The translations under genes and the position numbers were made by a program. A stretch of DNA of 34,132 nt from Candidatus Daviesbacteria bacterium RIFCSPHIGHO2_02_FULL_43_12. Lineage in GTDB: Bacteria > Patescibacteriota > Microgenomatia > Daviesbacterales > UBA10151. The DNA is taken from positions 1-34,132 of the forward strand of contig MFDD01000003.1 in assembly GCA_001776775.1 (NCBI GenBank). Direction: 5' to 3'. Below the pieces are notes generated by a model, which was not told where the DNA came from, did no database searches, and worked only from the letters and a program-made list of their open reading frames with translations. This document shows, piece by piece, positions 23,360 to 30,707 of this stretch (position 1 is the stretch's first letter; every line of letters begins with the position of its first letter).

Positions 23360-24613
23360 TCACCTTTTATAATATTTTTTGCCTTTAAGTTGACTGGGCA
23401 GCAGGTCTTGGTCGGTATACATCTGATAATCTTGACCGTAGCCGATCTCTTTCATCAATTTAGTTGGAGCATTACGCAGATCAAAAGGGATTGGTAAGTT
23501 GCCATATTTTTGCACATCCCCTAATGCTTCGAAGTAGCCGTTATAGCTGGAGCGGTCTTTTTTGGCACTGGCTAAGTAAGTTACTCCGTGGGCTAAATTA
23601 ATTTGACATTCCGGGTAACCGATTATTTCACAAGCCCTAAAAACTTCATTCGCGACTACCAAAGCAGTCGGTTGAGCCTGTCCAATATCTTCCGAAGCAA
23701 AGATCACCATCCGTCTGGCGATAAACAATGGATCCTCTCCCGCTTCGACCATTCTAGCCAAATAGTACAAAGCAGCATCCACATTCGAAGCTCTCATCGA
23801 TTTAATAAAAGCGGAGATGGTGTTGTAATGTTCTTCTCCTCCCTTGTCGTAAGCCAGAGCTCGTTTTTGCAAAGCCTCTTCAATGATAATCTTGGACAAG
23901 AAGACCTTTTTACCGATTGCTTGATCAAAGCTACCAATGGTAACCGCCACTTCCAAGGCGTTAAGTAAAATCCGAGAATCCCCATTGGATCCTTCGATCA
24001 ATAGGTCCTGGGCGCCTTTTTCAAACTTTACTTTGTACTGGCCCAAACCTTTGGTTTTATCTTTAAGCGCCCTCTTGATTACTTCTGCTAGCTCTTCCTT
24101 GGAGAGCTGGTTGAGAACAAAAACTCTGGTCCGAGAAAGTAGTGCTCCGATGACTTCGAAGGAAGGATTTTCCGTAGTAGCTCCGATTAAAATGATCGTA
24201 CCGTTTTCTACAAAGGGTAAAAAAGCATCTTGTTGGGATTTACTAAACCGATGAATTTCGTCTATGAAGATAATGGTTTTTTTATTACTGCTCTCTTCGT
24301 TCGCAGAAAAAAGATTATTGTTCGAGGGAGTCCGAGAACTACTGCGACTGGCAAAGAGATCCTGAAAGATTTTTTTGAGTTCGGCGATGCCAGTATTAAC
24401 AGCTGAAAATTCCAAAAAATCTGCATTGACTTCATTGGCAATAACTCGAGCCAAAGTAGTCTTGCCCACTCCTGGAGGACCCCAGAGGATCATGGAAAAC
24501 ACCTGACCCGACTTGATCGATTTAAAAAGCAGCTTGTCTGAGGACAGGATATGTTGCTGCCCAACTATCTCTGCTAGTGTTTCTGGACGCATTCGATCAG
24601 CTAGTGGTTGCAT
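23360..24613 (-). CDS. rarA: Replication-associated recombination protein A
   Basis: This 417-residue AAA+ ATPase (RarA/MgsA) acts at stalled replication forks. Motifs are Walker [10 protein letters not shown] (45-53), Walker [11 protein letters not shown] (114-123), sensor 1 [11 protein letters not shown] and the arginine finger in ALLSRTRVF. The C-terminal RarA domain is complete ([21 protein letters not shown] and onward). Residues about 89-112, Ser/Asn-rich ([12 protein letters not shown]), form an insertion of roughly 16 residues between sensor-loop helix and Walker B compared with E. coli RarA as I recall it. They are encoded by a nested palindrome. The start has no clear leaderless box. 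Confidence 0.94.
   Translation of the reverse strand: MQPLADRMRPETLAEIVGQQHILSSDKLLFKSIKSGQVFSMILWGPPGVGKTTLARVIANEVNADFLEFSAVNTGIAELKKIFQDLFASRSSSRTPSNNNLFSANEESSNKKTIIFIDEIHRFSKSQQDAFLPFVENGTIILIGATTENPSFEVIGALLSRTRVFVLNQLSKEELAEVIKRALKDKTKGLGQYKVKFEKGAQDLLIEGSNGDSRILLNALEVAVTIGSFDQAIGKKVFLSKIIIEEALQKRALAYDKGGEEHYNTISAFIKSMRASNVDAALYYLARMVEAGEDPLFIARRMVIFASEDIGQAQPTALVVANEVFRACEIIGYPECQINLAHGVTYLASAKKDRSSYNGYFEALGDVQKYGNLPIPFDLRNAPTKLMKEIGYGQDYQMYTDQDLLPSQLKGKKYYKR
24301..24347. repeat. Nested palindrome in frame inside rarA
   Basis: TCGCAG (24301-24306) pairs with CTGCGA (24342-24347), and GTTCGAGG (24320-24327) pairs with CCGAGAAC (24332-24339) at six of eight positions. It encodes RarA residues about 89-105. 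Confidence 0.55.
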
Positions 24614-24622
24614 AGGATTAAT

Positions 24623-24708
24623 TCACAGTTCTCAGTTCACAGTTGACAGTAAAGAATGTAAAAATTTGAGTCGGCTGTGAAATGTTAACAGTGAACTGAG
24701 AACTATGT
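24623..24708. repeat. Pair of inverted heptamer tracts
   Basis: The left arm is TCACAGT, TCTCAGT, TCACAGT, TGACAGT (24623-24650). The right arm is GCTGTGA, AATGTTA, ACAGTGA, ACTGAGA, ACTATGT (24674-24708). The right arm approximates the reverse complement of the left, giving an imperfect stem of about 28 bp between cysS and rarA. Confidence 0.75.
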
Positions 24709-24745
24709 TAGCCTAACTTAACCCGAAGGTCAAGAACGATAAGGG

Positions 24746-26128
24746 TTAAAGTTTTTTTAGGCGAGGACCAGTGGATGTATCTTGGACATCAAATCCTAAT
24801 TTTTTAATTTCATGACGTAGCCTATCGGACTCAGCAAAATCTTTTGATCCCCTAGCTCGCTCCCTTTTTTCGACTAGCTCTTGAACCTCGGTGGGGACTT
24901 CCGTCTTCTGGCCAATATACTCATTAAGTCCTAGACCTAAAATTTTATCCATAGCCAAAAGATCAGCTGCTTTTTGGATAGGAGGTTCATTGCTTTTGAC
25001 CATTTCCCACATAGTAGCGATTGCCTGAGGAGTGTTCAGATCATTACTAGCAGCTTCCAGAAATTTTTGATAATAGATAGAGGTATTACTATTTGGCTTG
25101 TCCCACTCTCTGGATGCCTCTCTTAAACTACTTAAAGCATTTTGGGCTCCTTCCAAACTATTCCAGGTAAAATTAATCGGGTCCCGGTAATGGGCCGTCA
25201 TAAATAAATACCTCAGTGCCAGCGGATCAAAACCTTTGGCGACTAAATCGTCAATGGTATAAACGTTTTTCTTGGACTTACTCATCTTCTCTCCTTCAAC
25301 TAAAATAAAGCGGTGATGGACCCAAAACCGCACAAACTCTTCTCCCGTCGCTGCCTCTGATTGGGCGATTTCGTTGGTGTGATGGACCGGAATATGATCG
25401 ATCCCCCCGGTATGGATATCTAAAGTATTGCCCAAATAGAGCATGGACATCGCTGAACATTCGATGTGCCAACCAGGAAAACCTTCTCCCCAAGGAGAAT
25501 TCCACCTCATAGTATGGTTAGCAAAGTGTCCCACAGTAAAAAACCATAATACAAAATCAGCCGGGTTTTTTTTCTGCTGATCGACCACCACTTCAACTCT
25601 CGCTCCTGTTTCTTTTTCGGCTAATTTTTGGCGGGAGAGCTTGGTGTAACTTGGAAATTTACTAGTATCAAAATAGATAGCGGAGTCGCTTCGATAAGTG
25701 AAACCCTTTTCTTCTAACCTTTGGATCAGTTTGACCATCTCTTGAACATGTTCCGTGGCCCTGGCGACGATACTTGGGCGCCAAATATTTAAAGCATCTG
25801 AGGATTTAAAATGATATTCTTCAAAAAACTTAGCTACTTCCCAAACTGTTCGACCCTGGGCTTTGGCCCCCTTTTCCAGCTTATCCTCACCCTCATCAGC
25901 ATCAGATTCTAAGTGTCCGACATCGGTGATATTCATCACATGTTCAACGGTATACCCATTCGCCTCTAGGACTCTGCGCAGTAGGTCGTCTCCGATATAT
26001 TTGCTCAAATTTCCAATTGATGAGTAATCATAAACAGTGGGACCACAGGCGTACATCGTGACGCGGTTAGGGTCAATTGGTGTAAAATCATGCACCTGGC
26101 GAGACATCGTATTAAAGAGCTTCAACAT
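24746..26128 (-). CDS. cysS: Cysteinyl-tRNA synthetase
   Basis: This 460-residue class I synthetase charges tRNA(Cys). The zinc site is formed by Cys28 (ACGPTVYDY), the Cys in WHIECSAMSM, and His and Glu of VHHTNEIAQSEA. KMSKS is intact (EKMSKSKKNV). The HIGH motif, usually HIGN in this family, reads SIGN at 37-40, so its first His is Ser. The DALR/anticodon region is complete to about residue 460. TATACT lies six bases before the ATG, inside a 7-bp-period tract. Confidence 0.94.
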   Translation of the reverse strand: MLKLFNTMSRQVHDFTPIDPNRVTMYACGPTVYDYSSIGNLSKYIGDDLLRRVLEANGYTVEHVMNITDVGHLESDADEGEDKLEKGAKAQGRTVWEVAKFFEEYHFKSSDALNIWRPSIVARATEHVQEMVKLIQRLEEKGFTYRSDSAIYFDTSKFPSYTKLSRQKLAEKETGARVEVVVDQQKKNPADFVLWFFTVGHFANHTMRWNSPWGEGFPGWHIECSAMSMLYLGNTLDIHTGGIDHIPVHHTNEIAQSEAATGEEFVRFWVHHRFILVEGEKMSKSKKNVYTIDDLVAKGFDPLALRYLFMTAHYRDPINFTWNSLEGAQNALSSLREASREWDKPNSNTSIYYQKFLEAASNDLNTPQAIATMWEMVKSNEPPIQKAADLLAMDKILGLGLNEYIGQKTEVPTEVQELVEKRERARGSKDFAESDRLRHEIKKLGFDVQDTSTGPRLKKL

Positions 26129-26133
26129 GAACC

Positions 26134-26168
26134 TAGTATAGCGTATATGGTAAATAGTATATAGGGTA
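26134..26168. repeat. Heptamer tract (5 units) overlapping the cysS promoter
   Basis: TAGTATA, GCGTATA, TGGTAAA, TAGTATA and TAGGGTA follow one another on the plus strand. The first unit provides the minus-strand TATACT -10 box of cysS. Confidence 0.6.
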
Positions 26169-26175
26169 TCAGGAG

Positions 26176-26610
26176 TTAGCCGCCAATGGTGAGCTTTTTC
26201 TCATGACTTTGAGATTGAGCCAGAGCAGCACTTTTACCTGACTGATTTTGGCGGATTTCGATCTCTCTAACTTGTTGTCTTTGCATATCTTCCTGCTGCT
26301 CTACGGCTTTCTTTTGACCTGCCTGTTGTTTTTGAGCTATAAATCTTTGTTCATCGGTTTGCATCTGCTGAATAAACCCACGGATATTGGCTTTTTTTTG
26401 TTCTTCCTGCTGCTTGCGGATGGCCTCTTCTTGCTGCTTACGAGCGGCTTCTTGGGGATCTGCAGGACTTGCTCCTTTGTCGGTGATACTGGCTTTGACA
26501 ATACTGGCAGCTTCTTGAACTTCGTTTTTAAGAGGCTGGACTACTGCTTCGGAGATTGACCCCTTTATTTTTGCTACAGCTCCCCCTACTCCACCACTTC
26601 CATCAGACAT
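26176..26610 (-). CDS. Gln-rich coiled-coil hypothetical protein
   Basis: This 144-residue protein begins with a Gly/Ser-rich segment, then an amphipathic stretch (about 14-50), and then a long Gln/Lys/Glu-rich helix (about 55-115, e.g. ARKQQEEAIRKQQEEQKK) that looks like a coiled coil. There is no signal peptide. I do not recognise a family, and low complexity would mislead similarity searches. TATACT lies six bases before the ATG. It ends 47 bases before the cysS start, and the cysS promoter lies in that gap. Confidence 0.55.
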   Translation of the reverse strand: MSDGSGGVGGAVAKIKGSISEAVVQPLKNEVQEAASIVKASITDKGASPADPQEAARKQQEEAIRKQQEEQKKANIRGFIQQMQTDEQRFIAQKQQAGQKKAVEQQEDMQRQQVREIEIRQNQSGKSAALAQSQSHEKKLTIGG

Positions 26611-26665
26611 ACTTAGAGTATAGCACGAATTATATAGAACCTATTTCTCCCAAACGATAATCTAT

Positions 26666-27367
26666 ATGACGATCCCCGTTTTTCAGTATCAGTAGAAAAC
26701 GAGGAGCTAATCGGAAAACAAAGAGCCCAACAAGCTATCGAGGCAGTTTACGAATGGAGAGAGCTTCACGGCTGTGAACGCTCAATTAAAATAGATTACC
26801 TGCCTGATGAGGGAAGAGAAACCCGCCGACCTGATGGAAAGATAGATTCTATCTTAGAGATTGCTGATCAACCAGGAATAATCAAATTAAGCCGTGACGG
26901 TATCCCTCGAAGCCTAACGCTACATGCAATGTCTCATGCTTGTCGCCCAGACAGACCGACTTATCTTCGCGAACCCATTTTTATAAAAATTGGTTACCTG
27001 ACTTGGCTATGATGGATTACTAGCTTTAATTAAACAGCCAAATGGTCAGGTTGGCACATATACTTTCTTTGATGAGGGTATGGCTGAGAGGAATGCCAGC
27101 CAAGCTCCAAACTATGACTTAGTCATTCCTGGATTTCAAATTAACGCCAATCACTATCTTAATGTTAGGAAGCTTTCGAGTGATGCCTTTCCTTATAACC
27201 TATACCCCGATGCATCCTCTTGGGCTAAGAGAAATGATGTACCTGGTTTTATTCGCTCTTATCTAAAAATATCCACCGACCAATCAGTAAGTCTTAACGA
27301 TCTGTATCGAGCAACAGGTATTTACACTGATGCCTGGGACAAAGGCGAGCAAGGAAAGAGGATCTAG
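26666..27367 (+). pseudogene. Broken gene, possibly a former zinc metallopeptidase
   Basis: Three frame segments together make one protein of about 230 residues. An ATG at 26666 (MTIPVF) loses frame at a run of five T's (26679-26683). The second segment (FSVSVENEELIGKQRAQQAI onward) runs to a TGA near 27012. The last segment continues in the first frame (LGYDGLLALIKQ, then TYTFFDEGMAERNAS) to 27367. LTLHAMSHACRP and, later, FFDEGMAERN resemble an HExxH...EG pair in which the catalytic Glu is Ala. This peptidase reading is tentative. GATAAT lies four bases before the ATG, a poor fit to a working promoter. Confidence 0.55.
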
Positions 27368-27381
27368 TAGGAGTTAAAAAC

Positions 27382-27999
27382 TTAATACACATTCCGACCT
27401 TCAAGGGCCCGAGTTAAAGTTGATTGATCGGCATACTCCAAGTCCCCACCCACCGGCAACCCTCTGGCGATTCTAGTGACTTTGAGCCCAAGCGGACGGA
27501 TCAGCCTTTCAATATACATCGCAGTTGCTTCACCTTCCATTGTTGGGTTGGTGGCTAAAATGACTTCTTTAACAGCCACTAGTCCTGAGCCTGCCGAAGG
27601 ATTTTTTAATCTAGGGAGCAGCTCGTTGATGTGTAATTCCTCTGGCCCGATGTTTTCCAGTGGCGAGATCGAACCATGCAAAATATGATAGAGGCCTGTA
27701 AAATTTGCCCTTTCCAAAGCCAGTACATCAAGAGGGTCTTCGACGACGGCAATGATCTCTTGATTTCTGCTTAGATCGGTATCTATCTCGCAAGGATCAT
27801 GTTCTGAGATATTAAAACAGACCGAGCAGAGAACGGTCTTTTCTTTAAGGTCAACAGCCGCCCTAGCCAATTTTTCTGCTTCTTCTTTGGGAGCGTGAAG
27901 TAAATAATAAGTCAGCCTCTGGGCAGTTTTTGGGCCAATACCGGGCAGTCTTTCAAAACTTTCTATTAAATCTCTAACTACTTTGGGGATCGTGGCCAT
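27382..27999 (-). CDS. recR: Recombination protein RecR
   Basis: This 205-residue protein acts with RecO/RecF in loading RecA at gaps. The N-terminal HhH motif is LPGIGPKTAQRL (18-29). The zinc finger shows Cys58, Cys61 and Cys70, but the usual fourth Cys (in CxIC) is missing: the sequence is PCEIDTD. The Toprim domain carries VVEDPLDVLALE and ILATNPTMEGEATAMY. Residues 133-140 (NPSAGSGL) are an insertion before VKEVILATNPT, encoded by a CCTTCGGCAGGCTCAGG-type repeat. TAATAT lies eight bases before the ATG. ybaB lies immediately upstream, the usual arrangement. Confidence 0.94.
   Translation of the reverse strand: MATIPKVVRDLIESFERLPGIGPKTAQRLTYYLLHAPKEEAEKLARAAVDLKEKTVLCSVCFNISEHDPCEIDTDLSRNQEIIAVVEDPLDVLALERANFTGLYHILHGSISPLENIGPEELHINELLPRLKNPSAGSGLVAVKEVILATNPTMEGEATAMYIERLIRPLGLKVTRIARGLPVGGDLEYADQSTLTRALEGRNVY
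27581..27603. repeat. CCTTCGGCAGGCTCAGG-type repeat in frame inside recR
   Basis: On the minus strand the core reads CCTTCGGCAGGCTCAGGACT. The ends AGTCCT (27581-27586) and AGGATT (27598-27603) form a near-palindrome. Similar CCTTCGRCAGGCTCAGG sequences are common dispersed repeats in many bacterial genomes. Here it encodes RecR residues 133-140. Confidence 0.7.
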
Positions 28000-28029
28000 A
28001 ACTTAAGATATTAAAACTTAAAGGGTAGA

Positions 28030-28308
28030 TTACATCCCAGGGAGCCCCAAACCGCCCATCATACCTTTCATTTCTTCGGCAGCGACTTTTTGGGATTGTT
28101 TGAGAGCTTCGTTAACTGCTTCGGTGATCTTCCCAAAATCCTGCTCACCTTCGATGGAGACAACTTTTTGGTCAGCAGTCATGACTACTGTTACTCCTTT
28201 GTGTTCAACAGTGATCTTGATGCCCCCCAGCTTTTTTTGAATCTCCATCGCCTGATCCCGCATCTTTTTGAGATCTCCCAGCTGTTTTAGATTGTCCATT
28301 AAACCCAT
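28030..28308 (-). CDS. ybaB: YbaB/EbfC family nucleoid-associated protein
   Basis: This 92-residue DNA-binding protein has the family layout: an N-terminal helix (MDNLKQLGDLKKMRDQAMEI), a beta sheet with GIKITVEHKGVTVVMTADQKVVSIEG, and a C-terminal helix ending in the usual GMMGGLGLPGM tail. I start at 28308 (MGLMDN) because TATAAT lies six bases upstream and TTGTCA 17 bp above that. A longer frame from 28350 would consist of promoter sequence. ybaB-recR is a conserved pair; dnaX, usually adjacent, is displaced to 32047-33744. Confidence 0.92.
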   Translation of the reverse strand: MGLMDNLKQLGDLKKMRDQAMEIQKKLGGIKITVEHKGVTVVMTADQKVVSIEGEQDFGKITEAVNEALKQSQKVAAEEMKGMMGGLGLPGM

Positions 28309-28314
28309 GGATGA

Positions 28315-28343
28315 ATTATATGGTAACCACCTGCAAGTGACAA
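28315..28343 (-). promoter_or_regulatory. Promoter TTGTCA-17-TATAAT for ybaB
   Basis: On the minus strand TTGTCA (28338-28343) and TATAAT (28315-28320) are 17 bp apart, with the ATG six bases further. The -35 box lies inside the 7-bp tract at 28334-28354. Confidence 0.8.
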
Positions 28344-28354
28344 GTAACAAATGA
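28334..28354. repeat. Heptamer tract (3 units) between divergent promoters
   Basis: CAAGTGA, CAAGTAA and CAAATGA follow one another on the plus strand. The tract carries the -35 box of ybaB on the minus strand and the first bases of the plus-strand -35 box (28351-28356). Confidence 0.65.
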
Positions 28355-28379
28355 CATCTATCTTATAGTGTGATATAAT
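28351..28379 (+). promoter_or_regulatory. Promoter ATGACA-17-TATAAT for the 28387 gene
   Basis: ATGACA (28351-28356) and TATAAT (28374-28379) are 17 bp apart. The ATG at 28387 follows after seven bases. Confidence 0.8.
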
Positions 28380-28386
28380 CTCAGCT

Positions 28387-29080
28387 ATGTCTGGTACAAG
28401 ACTCACTAGAAGAAACACAGAACGAGGTTTGGTAGCATTGGGATACGAGAGTGCTGCAATTGCAGCCGATCATTTTGAACCATCCAGAATACTAACTGCT
28501 TCGTACCTCAAACGAAAAATTGATGGTTTGGCAGGACTAGGTTAGCCCACCATCCTTTGAATCATCGGGCGCCAAAGTATACGCTCAGGCTGTTTATAAT
28601 CAGGCAGCCCTATTTCGATGGTTGGAAGTCTTGGGTCAATTGAATCTACCTTATGAAGCAGTCGCCACTAAGCGTATTCCTCCCTCAAGTGTAGAAGTAA
28701 CGCCACAAATGTCTGAACAGCTACTTACATCATATCTAAACACGATGAGAACTTTTAGAGAGAGTATCTCCGGGAGTGGTTTAACCCGAAGGCTGAGAGC
28801 CGTTCGATTTGCCCAAATGGATTCACTCCCACCTAGAGCTATGCAAGACTTAATTTTGGGTGGTTGGAGGTTTAGCACTGCACCGTTCTCTCGAAGAAAC
28901 TTATCAATTCTTGCTCATGAACTCCCCTTAGTCCGGATTGCCGGAGAGTGCCAACCTTATCACGAATTGTTTTCTGTTTTAGGAATTCCGCAAAAAGCAC
29001 GTAGCAGACAAGAGGCAATTGCGAGCATATTTACGCCAACTTTTCAGCCGCCTCAGCCACATTCTCCATCAAGGAGATAA
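28387..29080 (+). pseudogene. Unknown gene split by one frameshift
   Basis: A good promoter leads into an ATG at 28387 (MSGTRLTRRNTERGLVALGY, 52 residues), which ends at TAG (28543-28545). The next frame is open from 28541 to 29080 (SPPSFESSGAKVYAQAVYNQ and onward, about 179 residues). It has no start signal of its own other than a TTG at 28622. Dropping one G of GG at 28540-28541 would give one protein of about 230 residues. The product is Arg/Ser-rich, soluble and not recognised. The end overlaps the convergent folD by 50 bases. A recoding event at GGTTAGC cannot be excluded. Confidence 0.6.
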
Positions 29081-29849
29081 CTGTCATCGGACCAACCCCT
29101 CCAGGGACTGGAGTTATTTTAGAAGCTTTGAGGACGACACTGGCAAAGTCTATATCCCCCACGACCTTGCCATCAGCCAGTTTTTCTGAACCGATATCGA
29201 CAACGACCGCGCCTTCTTTAACCATCTCCCCTTTGATAATTCCTGGTTGGCCGGTTGAGGAGATTAAGACATCGGCTTGAAGCGTAAGTTCAACTAAGTT
29301 TTGAGTATTGCGATCAATTCCTATCAGTTTTTGCACTTTTGACTCCAGAACTTTCATTAACCTGCTGCCAATCTCTCCCTTTGCTCCCACAACCACTACA
29401 GTTTTATCAGATAAGTTGACTTGCGCCTCATCTAAAAGAGACATCACTCCTCTAACGGTCGCAGCCATAAAGGGACTGCTCAGTCGTAGCCCATCGACAT
29501 CTTTACTGGGTTCTATGAGATTTACCAACTGTTCGGACTGCTCTTTAGTGAAATTTCTGGGTAAGGGTAGTTGAATCATTATCCCCGTAACTTGATTATC
29601 TTTATTTAACTTGCAGATTTTATCGGATATATCCTGGACTAAGGAGTCTTCATTAAGTCGCGCTACTCGAAAGTCTATCCCTAGTTCTTGGGCTTTTTTT
29701 TGTTTAATATCTGTGTATAAAACTGAACCAGCGTCATCCCCCACCAAGATACTAACCAATACAGGTTTATAGTTAATAGTTAATAGTTTATGGGTAAGAG
29801 CTAATTCATGCTCTTTTGCCAATGCTCGACCATCAATAATTTGCGACAT
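29031..29849 (-). CDS. folD: Methylenetetrahydrofolate dehydrogenase/cyclohydrolase, divergent
   Basis: This 272-residue bifunctional enzyme interconverts methylene-, methenyl- and formyl-tetrahydrofolate. Conserved elements are the catalytic Tyr45-x3-Lys49, QLPLP (93-97), DVDG (117-120) and VPGGVGPMT near the end. Two departures from the family stand out. The segment after DVDG is about ten residues shorter and lacks PCTPxG (it reads AATVRGVMSLL). The coenzyme loop GRSxIVGxP reads GAKGEIGSR (155-163). A 7-bp tract encodes residues 19-28. TATAAT lies eight bases before the ATG. glyA, two genes upstream, works in the same pathway. Confidence 0.9.
   Translation of the reverse strand: MSQIIDGRALAKEHELALTHKLLTINYKPVLVSILVGDDAGSVLYTDIKQKKAQELGIDFRVARLNEDSLVQDISDKICKLNKDNQVTGIMIQLPLPRNFTKEQSEQLVNLIEPSKDVDGLRLSSPFMAATVRGVMSLLDEAQVNLSDKTVVVVGAKGEIGSRLMKVLESKVQKLIGIDRNTQNLVELTLQADVLISSTGQPGIIKGEMVKEGAVVVDIGSEKLADGKVVGDIDFASVVLKASKITPVPGGVGPMTVISLMENVAEAAEKLA
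29766..29793. repeat. Heptamer tract (4 units) inside folD
   Basis: TTTATAG, TTAATAG, TTAATAG and TTTATGG follow one another on the plus strand and encode FolD residues 19-28 (THKLLTINYK). The family length is roughly kept here. Confidence 0.65.
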
Positions 29850-29899
29850 ACCTGGAGATTATACCTGAAAATGACTTAATCTTCGAGAAATATGGAAAA

Positions 29900-30697
29900 T
29901 TACTTGGTTTTTATCCGAGGGTTTCGAAGAAATGCATCTATTCTTCTACTTACTCGAGCAGACTCGTCGTGATTTAAATAATGTCCGGCTACTAAATTAA
30001 TGCCTCGAGGCCCTATCACCGGTTCTGGAGCAACTGTAAAGTCCTCAACATTTTTAAAACGAGCTCTTAAAGACTTGATTGCATCACCGTGGTGAATAAT
30101 CCAATCGCTATGTATAAACGGATGTTTCAAATCTGACACTCGTGTGGTCACGGCTAAAACTGGAGTTCCTGTGATCTGTTTTCTCCTCTCTGCTTCTAAC
30201 ATTTGTAAGATTGCCTCAGCATTAGTTAAAATCTCAAGCTTCGGAAAAACTCTTTTCAGAAAAGCCTCTCCTTGCTGCGGAGCCAATCTTCTGACTGCTT
30301 GACCAACTCCCCGCATCAATTTAACTCTTCTGGATAGATCATCCAGACCAAAAGGAGAAACAATCGTATTCAACCCCTCAACTGTATGAACTTTGCCCTC
30401 TTCTCTAAGCCGGTAGATGAAATAAAGAGCTGCTGCTCCTCCAAGTGAGGTCCCGACAAGCACTAAGCTTCTGACCTTATGGTCCTTTAGATACTGGAGT
30501 AGTCTGGGGGTAAGATCTTTTAACTCTTGCGGAGAACGAGGATCTTTTTCCGGAATAATAACTTGTCGTCCAGCGTCAGCAGCTCCTTTCGCCAAACGAT
30601 CCCGAAACCCTCCAGCGGGAAGAAGACCCTCTAGTAGTAATGCCGCTCTCCCTCTTTGATCATTAGCTATACTCCTAAAACCCTCATCCTTAGCCAT
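29900..30697 (-). CDS. Alpha/beta-hydrolase-like protein
   Basis: This 265-residue protein shows an alpha/beta-hydrolase core. The nucleophile elbow is GTSLGG (82-87) with Ser84, preceded by the strand RSLVLV and followed by the helix GAAALYFIYRL. A candidate catalytic His is in LVAGHYLNHDES near residue 242, preceded by a domain with HPFIHSDWIIHHGD. There is no signal peptide. The substrate is unknown. TAAAAT lies seven bases before the ATG. It sits between folD and glyA, but nothing in it suggests a role in folate metabolism. Confidence 0.75.
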   Translation of the reverse strand: MAKDEGFRSIANDQRGRAALLLEGLLPAGGFRDRLAKGAADAGRQVIIPEKDPRSPQELKDLTPRLLQYLKDHKVRSLVLVGTSLGGAAALYFIYRLREEGKVHTVEGLNTIVSPFGLDDLSRRVKLMRGVGQAVRRLAPQQGEAFLKRVFPKLEILTNAEAILQMLEAERRKQITGTPVLAVTTRVSDLKHPFIHSDWIIHHGDAIKSLRARFKNVEDFTVAPEPVIGPRGINLVAGHYLNHDESARVSRRIDAFLRNPRIKTK

Positions 30698-30707
30698 AAA
30701 GTTTATT

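Noticed and set aside
28543-28545. Alternative genetic code (reassigned stop codon) to explain interrupted genes.
   Set aside because: The interruptions require frame changes, not stop read-through, and conserved genes use TGA, TAG and TAA as stops.
28538-28546. Programmed +1 frameshifting at GGTTAGC.
   Set aside because: There is no Shine-Dalgarno-like stimulator and no strong pseudoknot visible, and a similar break exists in the neighbouring unknown gene, so simple decay is preferred.
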